Positions 1-8,248 of a stretch of DNA of 64,000 bases are shown here, one piece after another (position 1 is the first letter of the stretch; every line of letters begins with the position of its first letter). The translations under genes and the position numbers were made by a program. The stretch covers positions 248,001 to 312,000 of the forward strand of contig JAQWOH010000008.1 of the NCBI GenBank assembly GCA_029245955.1, in the 5' to 3' direction. This DNA is from Fuerstiella sp. GTDB taxonomy: Bacteria > Planctomycetota > Planctomycetia > Planctomycetales > Planctomycetaceae. A model generated the notes under the pieces. The model was not told the origin of the DNA and did not search any database. It saw only the letters and a list, made by a program, of their open reading frames with translations.

Positions 1-1
1 A

Positions 2-880
2 TCATCCGGCAGGATTGAATCTCCAATCCGGACCACTCTGACCAACGACCACGGAACGGTGTTGTACAAACCAACGTGGTCAGCGGCTCAAAATTTATTT
101 TGTGCGAAGGTCGTCTCGGTCTTCCCGGGTAATGCACACAAAGACCTGCCGGTGACGCCGGGAATCATCGTCCTGAATAACGGCGAAACCGGTATGCCGG
201 TGGCCCTTATGGAAGCCGGATTTCTGACGTCGCTGCGCACGGGTGCAGCCACCGGACTGGCAACAGACCTGCTGGCGAAGCCGGACGCGTCGACCGCAGC
301 ACTGTTCGGAACAGGCGGGCAGGCCGGGCATCAACTGGAAGCCATGCTGTGTGTCCGCGATTTGAAACGCGTTTACGTTTTCTCCCGTCACAACGAAAAC
401 GCTGTCAGGTTCTGCAGGGAAATGGCGGCACACAACAGCAACTGTGAGCTGATACCTGCAACGAATCGCAACGTGCTGACGGAATGTGACATCATCACGA
501 CGGCAACTACCAGCGCAAAACCTGTATTTTCCGATCGGGAAATTCCAACTGTGGTCCACATCAATGCCATCGGTTCACTCGGCCCGAACCGCTCGGAAAT
601 ACCGGCTGAGACCATCCTGCGTGCCACCGTTGTTGTTGATCATCGCGAAGCGGGTTTGCGGGAAGCCGGAGAATTACTGCCGTTGATGAATGACGGGCGT
701 CTGCCGACTGATTTTGCTCCCGCAGAATTGGGCGAACTGGTGCTTAACAAAAACTATAAAGTGGAGCGACCGGTCACGGTCTTCAAATCGGCCGGAAACG
801 CCGTCCAGGATCTCGCCTGTGCGGCCGAAGTACTGAAACTCGCCAAAGACGCCGGTCGCGGACAGACCGTAAAGTTCTAG
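2..880 (+). CDS. Ornithine cyclodeaminase / mu-crystallin family protein, 5' end missing
   Basis: NAD(P)-dependent family that includes ornithine cyclodeaminase, alanine dehydrogenase and ketimine reductases; the substrate cannot be told here. The frame is open to the left edge of the window and residues before the GTG at 59 already fit the family, so the gene starts upstream and this GTG is probably internal. Visible features, in the order of the translated fragment, are KVVSVFPGN, the helix RTGAATGLATDLLAKPD, the nucleotide-binding loop FGTGGQAGHQ of the Rossmann domain, and INAIGSLGPNRSEIP near the active site. The C-terminus at 880 looks complete. No gene follows before the convergent sulfatase ending at 1125. 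Family assignment is firm; the specific enzyme is not. Confidence 0.85.
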   Translation, partial: SSGRIESPIRTTLTNDHGTVLYKPTWSAAQNLFCAKVVSVFPGNAHKDLPVTPGIIVLNNGETGMPVALMEAGFLTSLRTGAATGLATDLLAKPDASTAALFGTGGQAGHQLEAMLCVRDLKRVYVFSRHNENAVRFCREMAAHNSNCELIPATNRNVLTECDIITTATTSAKPVFSDREIPTVVHINAIGSLGPNRSEIPAETILRATVVVDHREAGLREAGELLPLMNDGRLPTDFAPAELGELVLNKNYKVERPVTVFKSAGNAVQDLACAAEVLKLAKDAGRGQTVKF

Positions 881-1124
881 CGCCAACCATTCCTGACTTG
901 TAGTTGTCAGCCGGACCCGGGAACGCAGCGACGCCGCTCCGACAATGGGATGATCGGAGAAGTGGGAGACGATGCCGGAACGACGATTCGCCTGGTCCGG
1001 CCTACATGGCAGACCGTGGCGGGTCGCTCAGGTTGTCTGCAACCGTTGGGCGCCGCAGGCACAAGAGACGGCGCCGGAACGATCTTCCGGCAGTGAACAG
1101 ACGACTTGAATACCACAACGGAGA

Positions 1125-2606
1125 TTACTTCTTCTTCGCCGGTTGCTTCTTTTTCACCGATTGCTTCTTTTTCACGCCCGGACGTTGTGGCGACACAGCG
1201 CCGGCTGGCCTGACCAATTCCGCGGTAGGACGCTGGTTCGCTTTAATTTCTGCGACGTGAGCATCGTAGGCGACCTGCAGGCGCCGCACGATGTCGGGGT
1301 GCCCGGAAGCAACGTTGGTGGTTTCGCCGATGTCGGCCACCGTATCATAAAGCTGGACCGGATCCGGCGAAGGTTTTCTGCCGGTCGTATCGCGACGCTG
1401 ATTACCCTTGCCTTCCTGCCACGGATAAAATTTCCAGCGGCCTGATCGAACGGTCCCGGGCCCATGCATCAGAACATACGCATCGTGCGGACTCTTCGCA
1501 CCGGCATCGCCGCTCATCAACGGCCAGATATCCTTACCGTCAATCTTCCGTACCGGAAGCTTTCCCCCGCAAAGTTCAGTCAGGGTCGGCATTATGTCGA
1601 TGGACGCTGCCACTTCGGAACACAGGGAAGCGGCCGGGATTTTTCCGGGCCACCACATCAACGTGGGTTCCCGAATGCCACCATCGTACACGCTGCCCTT
1701 CTTCGCTCGCAGCGGCAGGGAAGAACCGACCGCTGCTCCATTGTCACTGGTAAAAATGACCAGCGTATTATCAGAAATACCTGCCGCTTTGACAGACTTC
1801 AGAATCTCGCCCACTGACCAGTCGACTTCCTCAATAGCGTTGGTGATGAGCGCGTTGTCGGGATTATCAAAGGCGGGGGATACGGCCAGTGGCAGGTGAA
1901 CCATCGTGTGCGGCAGATACAGAAAAAACGGCGTGTCCCGTTTCTCGTTAATGAAACGAATCGCCTGCTCGGTGTACCGCTTCGTGATTGTCGCCTGATC
2001 GCCCGGATATTCGATAACCTCGTCATTGCGAAGAATGGGCACGACGTTCTTCTTCTTGTGACCCGCTTTCAGGTCTGCCAGCGTCAGACCACCCCGAATA
2101 ACGATATCATCGGCCAGCCTGTTGGCGGGATCGATCCACATGTCGTTGCTGTAGGGAATGCCCCAGTAAGAATCGAACCCTTGATTCGTTGGCAGACACG
2201 GCGGCAGATGGCCGAGATGCCATTTGCCCACACAGGCGGTGTCGTAATCCGCGTCGCTCAGCATATCCGCCAGAGTCACTTCGTCGGGATGCAGCCCCCG
2301 TGAACTGTTGGGAAAAAGCACTGCGTTCATGCTCAGGCGCTGGTAGTGACAGCCCGTAAGCAGTGCTGTTCGCGAACCTGAACAAACGGCACACCCCACA
2401 TAGAAGTCGGTGAACTTCATGCCCTCGGATGCCATCTGATCCAGATTCGGCGTCTGCGGCACGGTGGCCCCGTTGAATCCGACATCACCGTATCCCATGT
2501 CATCGATGAAGATCAGAATAACGTTGGGCCGAAGTGCTTCCGCGAAAGTCGCGGTAGTGAAGCAACACCCGAGTGTGGTGGTGAGGACGGTGATGAGTGC
2601 TTTCAT
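1125..2606 (-). CDS. Secreted sulfatase with variant CSGSR active-site motif and Lys-rich tail
   Basis: Type I sulfatase family, exported. The ATG at 2606 gives a signal peptide (about residues 1-22, ending ATFA) and is preferred over a start 36 bases upstream. The metal-binding motif IDDMGYGD is at residues 34-41. The position that formylglycine-generating enzyme normally modifies is C75, but the motif reads CSGSR rather than CxPxR or CxAxR, so maturation may be altered. GKWHLGHLPP and the PYSND segment place it in an arylsulfatase-like subfamily. It is a close paralogue of the sulfatase at 57432-58802, which shares GKWHLGHLP, LPT and GIPYSNDM but keeps CTPSR. The C-terminus ends in three lysine triplets (KKKQSVKKKQPAKKK), possibly for binding an anionic surface. 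Divergent from the DUF1501 gene at 2891. Confidence 0.9.
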   Translation of the reverse strand: MKALITVLTTTLGCCFTTATFAEALRPNVILIFIDDMGYGDVGFNGATVPQTPNLDQMASEGMKFTDFYVGCAVCSGSRTALLTGCHYQRLSMNAVLFPNSSRGLHPDEVTLADMLSDADYDTACVGKWHLGHLPPCLPTNQGFDSYWGIPYSNDMWIDPANRLADDIVIRGGLTLADLKAGHKKKNVVPILRNDEVIEYPGDQATITKRYTEQAIRFINEKRDTPFFLYLPHTMVHLPLAVSPAFDNPDNALITNAIEEVDWSVGEILKSVKAAGISDNTLVIFTSDNGAAVGSSLPLRAKKGSVYDGGIREPTLMWWPGKIPAASLCSEVAASIDIMPTLTELCGGKLPVRKIDGKDIWPLMSGDAGAKSPHDAYVLMHGPGTVRSGRWKFYPWQEGKGNQRRDTTGRKPSPDPVQLYDTVADIGETTNVASGHPDIVRRLQVAYDAHVAEIKANQRPTAELVRPAGAVSPQRPGVKKKQSVKKKQPAKKK

Positions 2607-2890
2607 GTAAGCAATTCTGAAGACTTCGGTCGCACCATTCAATCATGGGAAGTGCCTTTTTGATGCATCGCCGTCAAGTCAGGGAATCAGGAAACTGCAG
2701 GCGTCAACGAATTCACATCAACTTCGAAGAAGCTCATTTGGGTTTTCCAGGTCCGTCGGATACATTTAACATTAAGCAGGCACATCGCCTGTGAAGTGAA
2801 CACTTTAGGATTGTGATTCGCACAGCGACCAGCCGGACGGACCATCAGTGGAAACTGAAGTGGACTGTCGATGTCGAAAGGCGGACGACG

Positions 2891-4300
2891 ATGTTGCATA
2901 TTCCCGGGCCGAAGTCGCGATTTTGTGACGGCATTTCACGTCGCAGCTGGATGCAGATCGGATCTCTTGGCCTGGGTGGCGTGACTCTGCCACAGATTCT
3001 GCAGGGTGAGTCGCAAAGCAGTCACAGCGCGAAAGCAAAGAGCATCATCATGGTGCTGCTGCCCGGAGGCCCCTCGCATCTGGACATGTACGACCTGAAG
3101 CCACATGCGCCGGCAGAGATTCGCGGAGAGTTCCAGCCGATCGCGACAAGCGTTCCGGGCATCGACATCTGTGAACTGCTGCCCCGTCTGGCGGCAAACG
3201 CGGACAAACTGACGTTTCTGCGTTCGTTGACGGGCTTCAGAAACGATCACAACACGCATTGGTGTTCCACCGGCTGGGAGTCGCATCCGCCGATGCCGTC
3301 CTCGCCGATCGTGCCTGGCTTTCCGCCAGGCGACTGGCCATCGTTGGGCGCCGTTCTGTCAAAACAGTTCGGCCCGAAAGTCAGCGGCGTACCGGCATGC
3401 GTCGATCTGGCACCGGTTGATCCTGACGCGCGTTTCATCATGCGAACAGATCCCGGTCAGCCAGGATACCTGGGCGCTGCTCATGCCGGCTTTCAGGCTC
3501 AGGCCGTTGAACGGCGAAACATCACGCTGAACGGTGCCAGCCTGGACCGACTTTCTGATCGGCGTGCACTGCTGACCAGCTTCGATCAGTTTCGCCGGAA
3601 AGTGGATAGCAATTTTTCAGACGGCATGAACGAATTCCATCGTCAGGCGTTCGAGGTACTGACCGCGCCACGTCTTGCCCATGCACTTGATTTAAGCCGT
3701 GAAGACGGGTCCACGAGAGCTCGCTACGGTCTCGACAGAAAACACTCCAACGAACGAGAAGGCAAAACACTGCTGGACCAGTTCCTGCTGGCGCGTCGAG
3801 TGATCGAAGCCGGTGCCCGCTGTGTGACACTCGCCTTCAGCCGCTGGCCGTTCGGACGCATGCTGCAGGGCGACTACAACTGGGACTGGCACAAAGACAA
3901 CTTCAATGAAGCTCGCGGAGCTTTGCCACTGTTCGACCTTGGTCTTTCGGCACTGATTGAAGATCTGTCTGAACGTGGCATGCTGGATGAAGTCGCCGTG
4001 GTCGTGTGGGGCGAATTCGGTCGCACGCCGAAAATCAATGCCAACGCCGGACGCGACCACTGGCCTAACGTCGCAGGCGGACTGCTGGCGGGCGGCGGCA
4101 TGAACGTCGGCCAGGTCATCGGATCCACCACGCGGTGGGGTGAAGACCCGCTGTCCCGCCCCGTCCACTTTCGAGAGGTTTTCGCCACACTGTACCGGCA
4201 GCTTGGTATCAATGCCGCCACCACACAGCTGACGGATCTGACCGGCCGACCTCACTATATCATCGGCGACCATCAGCCGATGCCCGAGCTAATCGGATAG
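2891..4300 (+). CDS. DUF1501 family protein with Tat-like leader
   Basis: DUF1501 proteins are abundant in planctomycetes, distantly related to the alkaline phosphatase/sulfatase fold, and of unknown function. The start at 2891 places a leader with SRRSWMQIGSLGLGG near residue 17, resembling a twin-arginine signal; earlier in-frame starts would put it too far inside. Family signatures are LLPGGPSHLDMYDLKP (early), the NDHNTHWCSTG segment, and VVWGEFGRTPKIN followed by AGRDHWPN, whose Asp and His residues resemble metal ligands. Length, 469 residues, is normal. No PSCyt partner gene is adjacent on this strand; the upstream neighbour is the divergent sulfatase, 284 bases away. Confidence 0.9.
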   Translation: MLHIPGPKSRFCDGISRRSWMQIGSLGLGGVTLPQILQGESQSSHSAKAKSIIMVLLPGGPSHLDMYDLKPHAPAEIRGEFQPIATSVPGIDICELLPRLAANADKLTFLRSLTGFRNDHNTHWCSTGWESHPPMPSSPIVPGFPPGDWPSLGAVLSKQFGPKVSGVPACVDLAPVDPDARFIMRTDPGQPGYLGAAHAGFQAQAVERRNITLNGASLDRLSDRRALLTSFDQFRRKVDSNFSDGMNEFHRQAFEVLTAPRLAHALDLSREDGSTRARYGLDRKHSNEREGKTLLDQFLLARRVIEAGARCVTLAFSRWPFGRMLQGDYNWDWHKDNFNEARGALPLFDLGLSALIEDLSERGMLDEVAVVVWGEFGRTPKINANAGRDHWPNVAGGLLAGGGMNVGQVIGSTTRWGEDPLSRPVHFREVFATLYRQLGINAATTQLTDLTGRPHYIIGDHQPMPELIG

Positions 4301-5048
4301 CTCTTCAACTGACGGACGAAGTCTACGTTGCGTGTGTCCGACAGCGAAAACAGGGCTGCCCGCAGAAATGATTATGGCAACAATTTCAGGATCCCTGTCG
4401 GAAAGGACATGCAGGGCGCGGTAGCGAACAACAATGTCTTTATCACCGATGTAACACATTGGCCAGCTGCACGCTGGGACTCGATTCCAGTTCAGCCGCC
4501 CTTGCACCTGCGGTGGCAACGCGGACGTTCTCTCTGATGCAAACGGCAGTGCCAACCAGCACGGCAAGCCGTTCAACACGCGGCGGCGAATCACCAGAAT
4601 ATCAGGGCGGCCACGTAACTCGGAAGGAACAGTCCTGGAACGCGCCACAAGTGAAGAGGGCCAGGACCGGGCAGGCGCAGCATCCGAATCATTAATACCA
4701 CAAAGCGCATATTCGTAAAGCGGTTTCCGTGGCTCGAAAGATTTGTCATGTGACGGATCTGTCGGGATCCTTCCGCTACGTTCAACTCGCTGTTGAGGAC
4801 ATCTCGTCGACCTTGAGCAAGCACACGCAGCGCACAGCAACGCCGTTCTGGGCGATGAGACCATCACTTCCTCTGGACGCAGTTCGGGCTGACGCCGAAG
4901 TCCAAACGCGGGTTGGCTGCGGGGGAGGTGGTGGATGCTTTGTGATGGGGGCTGCACTCCGACTCTTTCCGGCGGCGACGAATCCGCAGTTCAAAGTGGA
5001 CATGCTATCCGCTTCACTACGGGAGCTGTCATCATGGTCAACCCAATT
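4301..5048 (+). other. Intergenic stretch, no gene recognised
   Basis: About 750 bases. The longest open frame is a 222-residue minus-strand ORF (4289-4957) that overlaps the end of the DUF1501 gene, is Arg/Pro/Ser-rich and has no recognisable domain. A short part of it (DKDIVVRYRALHVLSD) resembles a HEAT repeat, so a decayed minus-strand gene is possible but not supported enough to call. Confidence 0.4.
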
Positions 5049-5246
5049 TCATTGTTGTTGATCGGTCCCTTTTTCGAGATGGTCAACTCGGAAATGAAGG
5101 TACACACAGTAGGCAAAGATCACACAAAGCAGAAAATTGTTGCCTGTGAAGTGCCCGTCATTCCCTATCAGATGAAGTACGAAAGCGAGGACTCCAAACA
5201 GAAAAAACAACGCGGACCATCCCTGGTCAGGACCCTTTTTCGGCAT
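5049..5246 (-). CDS. Small hypothetical membrane protein (65 aa)
   Basis: Unrecognised. The protein has two hydrophobic segments, about residues 10-26 (WSALFFLFGVLAFVLHLIG) and 35-50 (NNFLLCVIFAYCVYLHF), separated by a short polar turn, with a charged tail. A GGAG sequence lies eight bases upstream of the ATG on the minus strand (in 5255-5258), which argues that it is real rather than a random frame. It is divergent from the WD40 operon starting at 5516, with 269 bases between them. It could be a small bitopic or hairpin membrane protein; the function cannot be inferred. Confidence 0.5.
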   Translation of the reverse strand: MPKKGPDQGWSALFFLFGVLAFVLHLIGNDGHFTGNNFLLCVIFAYCVYLHFRVDHLEKGTDQQQ

Positions 5247-5515
5247 TGTGTCGTCTCCGAAATAAGTCTGTGTTGTTGTTATTGTGACGCGAGCAGCGGT
5301 GAGTTGAACCGGGATGCCGCATGATTAGCAGGGGTTCAACGAATCGTATAGGGCTCATGGCCCGGAGCATAACGGCGGAAATGGAAATACTTGGCCGAAT
5401 TAAGCGATTCGTTTTAAATGCGTTTCTGAGCCTCAAAGAGTTTTGACGACGCGATCCAGCGGATATCATTTACAATCCGCAAATTAGGAATCCCACCTCG
5501 ACCGCCTGCCGGAAT

Positions 5516-8230
5516 ATGAAAATTCGCTTCGCGCATCATCTCATGGTCGCGGCCACGCTGCTCACGGGAACAACTGCAACCGCACAGCCTGGCCCAAAAC
5601 TTTCACAAACGCTCACGGGCCATCTGGGCCCGGTGACGATGGCGGATTTCACACCGGATGGCTGGGCCATCGGAACCTCAAGCTCTGATCACTCACTCAA
5701 ATTCTGGAACGCTGTTACGGGCGATGAGCTGATAACATTGAACGGGAATGCGGCCCCCGTCAGCGCGCTGGCTATCAGTCCGAACGGGCGAGTGCTGGCC
5801 AGCGGGGCCCGGGACAACACAATCAAGTTGTGGGATGTCCCGCAGGCAAAGGCACTGCGAAGCCTTGCCGGTCATCAGGCTGCTGTCACATCGTTCGCCT
5901 TCAATGCCGAAGCCACGCGTTTTCTCTCCGCGAGTCGTGACAGCACAATTCGCCTGTGGGACACGCAAAAGCAGGGCGACCCGATTGTCCTCAAAGACCA
6001 CATCACCGAAGTCACGGCAGCTGCCTGGCGAGCCGACCGGAATCAGATTGCCACTGCCGACGCTGCAGGTTTTATTCGACTTCGGCGAACCATCGACAAC
6101 GCTGCGGAAGGGACAATCGGGGCGCATCAAGGCGCAGTCACTGCGTTGTTCTATCACTCTAACAACCGCCAGATAATTTCGACCGGAGCTGATGGCCTGG
6201 CCAAGGTCTGGCAATTGCCGATTACAGAATCTCGTGCTGTAGCCAGCGCAGAACAACCAGTCGACGGTGCCACAATCAGCACTGACGGGCAACTGCTTGC
6301 GACTGCAGGAAGCTTCAACGGTCGCCCGACGATTGTAATTCAAAGAATCGATGACGGATCAATCGTGACTTCGCTGCTCGGACACGAAGCTCTCGTTACA
6401 TCGCTGGCGTTCAACAGCAACCATTCACATCTTATCTCCGGTTCGGAAGACGGAACGGTCCGTGTGTGGGACATCGCAGATTCCAAATTCCCCGAATTAT
6501 TGAAGTACACCGGACACGACTCTGCCGTGCAGGCAGTCCAGTTTGCTGACACGGCGACAGTCCTGTCTGCCGGCACGGACGGGACAATTCACCAGTGGAA
6601 GCTGGCAGATGGTGAGCTTGTCCGCAGCATCGAAGGACACGCCGGCCAGGTCAGCGCATTGGCTGTTTCCGCCACAGTCGTTGCATCGGCTTCAGCCGAC
6701 GGAACAGTTCGGTTGTGGAACAAAAGCAACGGCATGGCCGTGCGTACAATCGAGCACGGCTCACCCGTCAGGCACATCGCAGTCAGCGTGGATAACACAA
6801 AAGTCGCTTCATGGGGGGACAATCGGCAACTCAAACTCTGGCAGGCCGCGGATGGTTCGTTACTGAAAACGGTGAACACGACAGAGCAGGATTTAACATC
6901 GCTGGCGTTCAGCCCCAACAGCCAGCAACTGGCGGCAACCGTTGCCAGCGATGTTCGCGTCTGGCAGACCAGTGACGGCGGCGAATTGCAGTTCTTTCGC
7001 GAACACGCAATGCCGACGAAAACCGTCTCTTATTTACCCGATTCAAAGACACTGATCTCAGTGGACACCGGTAACAGCGTCCGACTGTCAACCGTGTCCG
7101 CCGTCCGTTCGATCATCGCTCACGAAAGCAGTATCGTCAACGCGGCTGTGTACCAGGGCGGAAACGCTCTCGCGACGGTCGCGGGCGATGGCATTGTCAA
7201 GCAGTGGACGACATCCAATGGTCAGATGACGCGTGAGTTCACGACTGAAGGTGCGATGTTGCAGTCAATCACCGCAACCATCAACAGCCAGTACATCGCC
7301 GCCGGCGCTATGGACGGACGTATCTTCGTCTGGAACAGCGGCAACGGCTCGTTAACGGCTGAGTTCAAGACACCAGCGGCGGCAACGGCCCTGTCCTTCA
7401 GCAACGAAACGGCTCTGAAGCTGGCAGTTGCAGGAGCCGATCAGAAGCTCCGGTTCTTCGCACTGAGTGACCAGAGCCTGCTGCAGGAAATCGCCGTCGA
7501 CTCACCGATTCAGCAGATTGCGTTCCTCCCCGGCAACACAAGCGTCGCCGCAGCCCACGAATCAGGTGTACTGGCCGAATGGGCGTACTGCTCGCCGGTG
7601 CTGACGCGCAACATGACCGGACACTCCGGCGGCATCTTCAACCTGGCCTTCACCAACGACAGCACGACGCTGGTTTCCGCCAGTGCCGACAAGACGGTGC
7701 GCATCTGGGACGCGATCACAGGGCGCCAGATTCGCACACTTAGTGGCCACCAGGGGGCGGTCTTCGGCCTGGCTCTCAGTGCAGATTCGCTGTGGATCGT
7801 GTCGGCCGGCGGAGACGGCACAATACGGCTGTGGGATCGGCTCAGCGGTCGGCAGCTGAAACAGATCAACGCTACAGGCGCGCTATACACGGTCGCCATC
7901 CATTCCGATGGCAAAACTGTCGCTGCGGCCGGAATCGATCGCAAGGTGTTCGTCTACGACGTATTCGATGGCACGCTAAAGGCAACGCTGGAAGGCCATC
8001 CCGACTACATTTACCGAGTCACATTCAATCACCGTGGCGACCGTCTGCTTTCCTGTGGCTACGGGGGCCATCTGATCGTCCGGGAGTTCCCCAGTGGACG
8101 ACAACTCTACACGACACGTGCCCAGGGTGTGCTGAACTCAGTCGCCTACTCGCCTGACGATTCCCAAATCGTCGTGGCATCCGATGACGAAATCGCTCAG
8201 ATTCTGAACCTGCCCACTAACGCACGCTGA
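5516..8230 (+). CDS. Secreted WD40 protein, 21 repeats (904 aa)
   Basis: A signal peptide covers about residues 1-24 (ending TTATAQ). The rest of the protein is WD40 repeats. Counting strand-D motifs such as LKFWN, IKLWD and VRIWD by hand gives 21 units of about 42 residues, which fits three seven-bladed propellers. No catalytic or transmembrane segment is seen after the leader. Several repeats are degenerate (IRLRR, VRLST, LRFFA), mostly in the middle. The last repeats (LEGHPDYIYRV onward) and the C-terminal end NLPTNAR match those of the 35-repeat protein at 18821, ending AIPANAR, so the first and last operon genes are paralogues. First gene of a five-gene operon; the next starts 18 bases later. 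Probably an extracytoplasmic scaffold; partners unknown. Confidence 0.9.
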   Translation: MKIRFAHHLMVAATLLTGTTATAQPGPKLSQTLTGHLGPVTMADFTPDGWAIGTSSSDHSLKFWNAVTGDELITLNGNAAPVSALAISPNGRVLASGARDNTIKLWDVPQAKALRSLAGHQAAVTSFAFNAEATRFLSASRDSTIRLWDTQKQGDPIVLKDHITEVTAAAWRADRNQIATADAAGFIRLRRTIDNAAEGTIGAHQGAVTALFYHSNNRQIISTGADGLAKVWQLPITESRAVASAEQPVDGATISTDGQLLATAGSFNGRPTIVIQRIDDGSIVTSLLGHEALVTSLAFNSNHSHLISGSEDGTVRVWDIADSKFPELLKYTGHDSAVQAVQFADTATVLSAGTDGTIHQWKLADGELVRSIEGHAGQVSALAVSATVVASASADGTVRLWNKSNGMAVRTIEHGSPVRHIAVSVDNTKVASWGDNRQLKLWQAADGSLLKTVNTTEQDLTSLAFSPNSQQLAATVASDVRVWQTSDGGELQFFREHAMPTKTVSYLPDSKTLISVDTGNSVRLSTVSAVRSIIAHESSIVNAAVYQGGNALATVAGDGIVKQWTTSNGQMTREFTTEGAMLQSITATINSQYIAAGAMDGRIFVWNSGNGSLTAEFKTPAAATALSFSNETALKLAVAGADQKLRFFALSDQSLLQEIAVDSPIQQIAFLPGNTSVAAAHESGVLAEWAYCSPVLTRNMTGHSGGIFNLAFTNDSTTLVSASADKTVRIWDAITGRQIRTLSGHQGAVFGLALSADSLWIVSAGGDGTIRLWDRLSGRQLKQINATGALYTVAIHSDGKTVAAAGIDRKVFVYDVFDGTLKATLEGHPDYIYRVTFNHRGDRLLSCGYGGHLIVREFPSGRQLYTTRAQGVLNSVAYSPDDSQIVVASDDEIAQILNLPTNAR

Positions 8231-8248
8231 AATGCTCCCGGAGCCGCC

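Noticed and set aside
4289-4957. 222-residue minus-strand frame
   Set aside because: Rich in Arg, Ser and Pro, overlaps the DUF1501 end, and only a short HEAT-like stretch is suggestive; not enough to call a gene.
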